NCBI RefSeq assembly: GCF_001679785.1 | Contig: NZ_CP016288.1 | Span: forward strand, 183,809-247,808 | DNA: 64,000 nt | DNA from: Rhizobium leguminosarum | Lineage (GTDB): Bacteria; Pseudomonadota; Alphaproteobacteria; Rhizobiales; Rhizobiaceae | Direction: 5' to 3' | Part shown: positions 61,150-64,000 of the stretch, in pieces | How the letters are laid out: every line of letters begins with the position of its first letter | Numbering within the stretch: the stretch's first letter is position 1 | Position numbers and translations under genes: made by a program | Notes under the pieces: generated by a model | What the model saw: only the letters and a program-made list of their open reading frames with translations | What the model was told of the DNA's origin: nothing | The model's database searches: none

Positions 61150-62320
61150 ATGACATTTTCGAAATCGACGTTGTATCTCGTCGCATCGGCTGCGTTTTTC
61201 GTGACCGGCACGCTCGCTCAGGCCGAGACAATCAAGGTCGGCGTTATCGCTACATTCTCCGGGCCAAACGCAATCTGGGGCAAGCAATTCCGCGAAGCGA
61301 TCGATGTCTATGTCGCGCAGCACGGAGACGAGGTTGGCGGTCACAAAATTCAGTTCATCTACAAGGACGTTGGCGGACCCAACGCCGACGCCAGCAAGGC
61401 AGCGGCCCAGGAACTTCTTGTCCGCGACGGCGTGAAGTATCTTGCTGGATTTGACTTCACCCCCAATGCCGTTGCGGTCGCTCCCCTGACAAAGCAGGCA
61501 AAGGTGCCGGCGGTGATTTTCAATGCCGCGACATCATCGATCAACAAGCAGTCGGACTTCTTTCTGCGCACCAGTTTTACGTTGACGCAGCTCGCTCAAC
61601 CGGCAGCCGAGTGGGCGGCCAAAAATGGCTCCAAGAAAGTCGTGACTGCCGTTTCGGATTACAATCCCGGCATTGATGCAGAAACGGCCTTCTCCGCCTC
61701 TTTTGAGAAAGACGGCGGGGCGGTTCTCGAAAAGATCCGAATGCCGCTTCAGACCAATGATTTCGCGCCATTCATGCAGCGTATCAAGAGTTCCGGTGCC
61801 GATACCGTCTTCACTTTCCTGCCGGTGGGCCCAGCGACGTTCGCTTTCACCAAGGCCTATAATGAAAATGGCCTGAAAGCTGCTGGCGTTTCTTTCCTTG
61901 GCGGTGGCGAGACCGACGAGACCACACTTGATGCGCTTGGAGACCAAGCTATCGGCCTGGTGACCGCATACCACTACTCCGATGTCCACGATTCTGCGCT
62001 GAACAAAAGCTTTGTCGCAAAACTGCAGGAACTTCATCCGGGCTCGCGCGCCAACATGGCATCAATCGGCGCCTATGACGGCGCGGAGTTGATCTACCGG
62101 ATGATCAAGGCTGCAGGGTCTGACGGCACAAAAGCCATCGAGGCGGCCAAGGGCATGGAATGGGAAAGCCCACGCGGGCCGGTGAAGATGGATCCGGTCT
62201 CACGGACGGTGGTGCAGAATGTCTATCTTCGGCGTGTTGAAAAAAGGCGCGGACGGCAAACTGGTCAATCGGGAGTTCGCGACTGTCCCGAACGTACCGG
62301 ACCTCGGCTTCAATCCCTGA
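61150..62320 (+). pseudogene. Branched-chain/aromatic-acid type ABC substrate-binding protein, frameshifted near its end
   Basis: A family 5/6 periplasmic binding protein: signal LYLVASAAFFVTGTLAQAE, then TIKVGVIATFSGPNAIWGKQFREAIDVYVAQ, AAAQELLVRDGVKYLAGFDFTPNAVAVAPL and LAQPAAEWAAKNGSKKVVTAV. At A6 (62240-62245) the frame slips: removing one A gives KGADGKLVNREFATVPNVPD, then LGFNP and a stop at 62320, whereas the as-is frame runs on to 62403 with an unrelated tail over the livH start. Over 90% of the protein is intact, so it may still work, or the slip may be a sequencing error. Binds amino acids or aromatic acids in this family. Confidence 0.85.
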
Positions 62321-62387
62321 TCCACGGTGAGCGTGGCGGGAGTTTTCCGCCACGCAACGCCCGACCTCGCAAATCTCAGGTTAGAGA

Positions 62388-63250
62388 ATGTCCCTCATTC
62401 TAAGTATCGTCGTCGATGGCGTCGCCTACGGGATGATATTGTTCATGATTTCCGTCGGACTTTCGATCACGATGGGGCTCATGCGCATTATCAACCTTGC
62501 GCACGGCGGGTTTGCCCTGCTTGGCGGCGCAGCCGTTCATCTGCTCACCACACGTCTGGACGTAGCGTTCATTCCGGCGTTCCTCGTCGCCGTTCTCGCG
62601 GTTGTCCTCGTTTCCGTGCTTCTCGAGCGGCTGCTCTATCGCCACATCTATGGCTTCAACGAGTTGGGCCAGGTGTTGGCGACCATTGGAATCGTCTTCA
62701 TCATGATCGCAACCGTCAATCTGTTCCTGGGCTCCACGATCCTGCCGCTTGGCGCCCCGGCGATTTTCACGACACCGATCGATCTCGGGTTCAGGACGCT
62801 ACCGTTCCACCGGCTGGTCGTTATCATTCCGGTTTGCTTGTGCTGGCCGGTCTCTGGTTGCTGATGGAAAAACAAGGTTCGGCATCTACTTGCGCGCAGC
62901 TGTCGACAACAGGATTGCGGCCGCCTCGCTCGGCATCAACACGCCGCTCGTCTATCTCGTTGCATTCGCCACCGGCGCCGGTCTCGCGGCGGTAGGAGGT
63001 ATACTCGGTGCGGAACTGCTTCCGATCGAGGCTTACTATCCGCTTCGTTATATGGTGCTGTTCCTGATTGTTGTGTCTGTGGGTGGACTTGGCAGCATTT
63101 CCGGCTCCTTCCTTGCTTCGATTAGCCTTGGGATTCTCGATACGGCTGGTCGCTATCTATTGCCGGGCATTGGTACCATCTTCTTTTTCGTGGCGATTGT
63201 GGTGTTTGCTCGCGCTTCGGCCCAACGGTCTGATGGGGAAAGCGCAATGA
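62388..63250 (+). pseudogene. livH: Branched-chain-type ABC permease LivH, with three frameshifts
   Basis: The N-terminal half reads well (VDGVAYGMILFMISVGLSITMGLMRIINLAHGGFALLGG, the LivH signature). Then one base is missing around 62826-62830 (expected ATTGCCGGT), one A around 62867-62873, and one base near 63211-63216. With these restored the protein continues GLLVLAGLWLLMEKTRFGIY, LRAAVDNRIAAASLGINTPL, GGLGSISGSFLASISLGILD and ends LRPNGLMGKAQ with TGA overlapping the livM ATG. As written it stops after 158 residues. Three single-base losses in 400 bp suggest decay or poor local sequence quality. Confidence 0.85.
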
Positions 63251-64000
63251 TGGACCCCGTCCTTTCGACGTCGCCGAGGCGCGCGCCGACCGCCCTGAGC
63301 TTCCTCATCCCGTCCATTTCCGTCGTGGTCGGTGCGAGCCTTGCCTTTCTGATATTCCCGTACGACCTGTCGTTTCTAACCCGGATCGTCATCATGATGA
63401 TCTTCGTCGTGTCATTCGACCTCATTCTCGGGCAGGCGGGAATAGCAACACTTGGTCACGCGGCCATGTATGGATGCGGCGCCTATGCCGCGGGACTAAT
63501 TTCGCTTCACCTGTCGCCCGACCCGCTGCTCGGGCTCATGGTCGGTGCCGTGGCGGGCGCAGTGATGGCGTGGATTTCCGGGCTTGTCCTGCTTCGCACC
63601 CACGGCATAACTCTGTTGATGATTTCGATAGCCGTGACCATGGTTCTTCAGGAGACCGCATCCCAGGCACGTTGGCTAACGGGCGGCGCCGACGGCCTGG
63701 CCGGCATCACGGTTGGCCCGCTGCTGGGGCTGTACGAATTCGATTTTGTTGGACAGGTCGCCTTCATCTACAGCGTGTCCATTCTTGCGGCCGTTTTACT
63801 GCTCTGTCAGGTTCTGATCGGGTCCCCGTTTGGGCTCGCTCTTAGAGGAATTGAAGGCAGCGCCAGCCGGATGCGCGCAATCGGTACGCCGGTCTATCGC
63901 CGAAAGGTGACGGTCTACGTTATCGCTGGCGCTATTGCCGGAATTGCCGGCGCCCTTGCGGCCCAGGTGACAGGCCTGGTTGGCATCGAAGTGTTCAATT
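63247..64000 (+). CDS. livM: Branched-chain-type ABC permease LivM, cut by window edge
   Basis: Open from the ATG at 63247 (overlapping the livH stop) to the window end, 251 codons. LivM features: LTRIVIMMIFVVSFDLILGQAGIATLGHAAMYGCGAYAAG, LRTHGITLLMISIAVTMVLQETASQARWLTGGADGLAGI and LALRGIEGSASRMRAIGTPVYRRKVTVYVIAGAIAGIAGALAAQ (EAA-like loop). No frameshift in this part. It forms the second half of the channel; ATPase genes livG and livF would be expected beyond the window. Confidence 0.9.
   Translation, partial: MMDPVLSTSPRRAPTALSFLIPSISVVVGASLAFLIFPYDLSFLTRIVIMMIFVVSFDLILGQAGIATLGHAAMYGCGAYAAGLISLHLSPDPLLGLMVGAVAGAVMAWISGLVLLRTHGITLLMISIAVTMVLQETASQARWLTGGADGLAGITVGPLLGLYEFDFVGQVAFIYSVSILAAVLLLCQVLIGSPFGLALRGIEGSASRMRAIGTPVYRRKVTVYVIAGAIAGIAGALAAQVTGLVGIEVFN

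Noticed and set aside
1..64000. CRISPR arrays, tRNA and rRNA genes, nod boxes, repABC or transfer origin
   Set aside because: No regularly spaced repeats, no cloverleaf or rRNA-like sequence, and no nod-box or replication gene was seen when reading through; weak copies could still have been missed by eye.

Overview
The window looks like an accessory replicon or genomic island of a rhizobial alphaproteobacterium (Rhizobium, Sinorhizobium, Agrobacterium or Mesorhizobium type). This is inferred from gene style: moderately high GC, many ABC importers, ROK, LysR, AsnC and MarR regulators, and IS66, IS3, IS481, IS1380 and group II intron elements. I saw no rRNA, tRNA, CRISPR array, replication gene or conjugation gene.

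Layout. 1-4.6 kb is a mobile and degraded border: a truncated Mu/TniA-like transposase, a DUF2513 gene, an intact IS481-family element, a GNAT gene, a 5'-truncated glycerophosphodiesterase and an IS66 remnant. 4.9-14.3 kb (cluster A) holds a class V aminotransferase, an aldehyde dehydrogenase, an M20 amidohydrolase, a complete polar amino acid ABC importer, an agmatinase-type ureohydrolase and an AsnC regulator. 14.7-21.4 kb is an ABC importer of the iron/sugar-phosphate class (binding protein, ATPase, fused double permease) with a TIM-barrel isomerase, a frameshifted inositol-monophosphatase-like gene and a ROK regulator. 21.5-28.7 kb is a second ROK regulator with a carbohydrate ABC importer and a Gfo/Idh/MocA oxidoreductase.

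28.8-34.3 kb is an IS1380-family element carrying two apparently identical 1914-bp group II introns, one in each terminal inverted repeat and in mirror orientation. It separates a chemoreceptor gene (34.3-36.2 kb) from its original upstream DNA. Next come a frameshifted shikimate kinase copy, a truncated AstE/AspA-like gene and a full IS66 element (37.9-40.7 kb).

41.3-50.1 kb (cluster B) resembles cluster A: a LysR regulator, a polysaccharide-deacetylase-like hydrolase, a 101-codon gene split by an IS3-family element, another class V aminotransferase, another agmatinase-type ureohydrolase and a second polar amino acid importer. Clusters A and B share a 20-bp palindrome of the form ACATCG-N8-CGATGT in their divergent control regions, which suggests co-regulation.

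50.1-54.3 kb has an AbiEii-like toxin relic, an old-yellow-enzyme gene with a divergent HxlR regulator, and IS debris. 54.3-64.0 kb looks like an aromatic and one-carbon module: a vanillin/benzaldehyde-type dehydrogenase, an FAD phenol hydroxylase, a MarR regulator, a LigM-like tetrahydrofolate-dependent O-demethylase, a MetF-like reductase that would recycle the methyl-THF, and a branched-chain/aromatic-acid type ABC importer. The binding protein and LivH genes of that importer carry several single-base frameshifts. The window ends inside livM.
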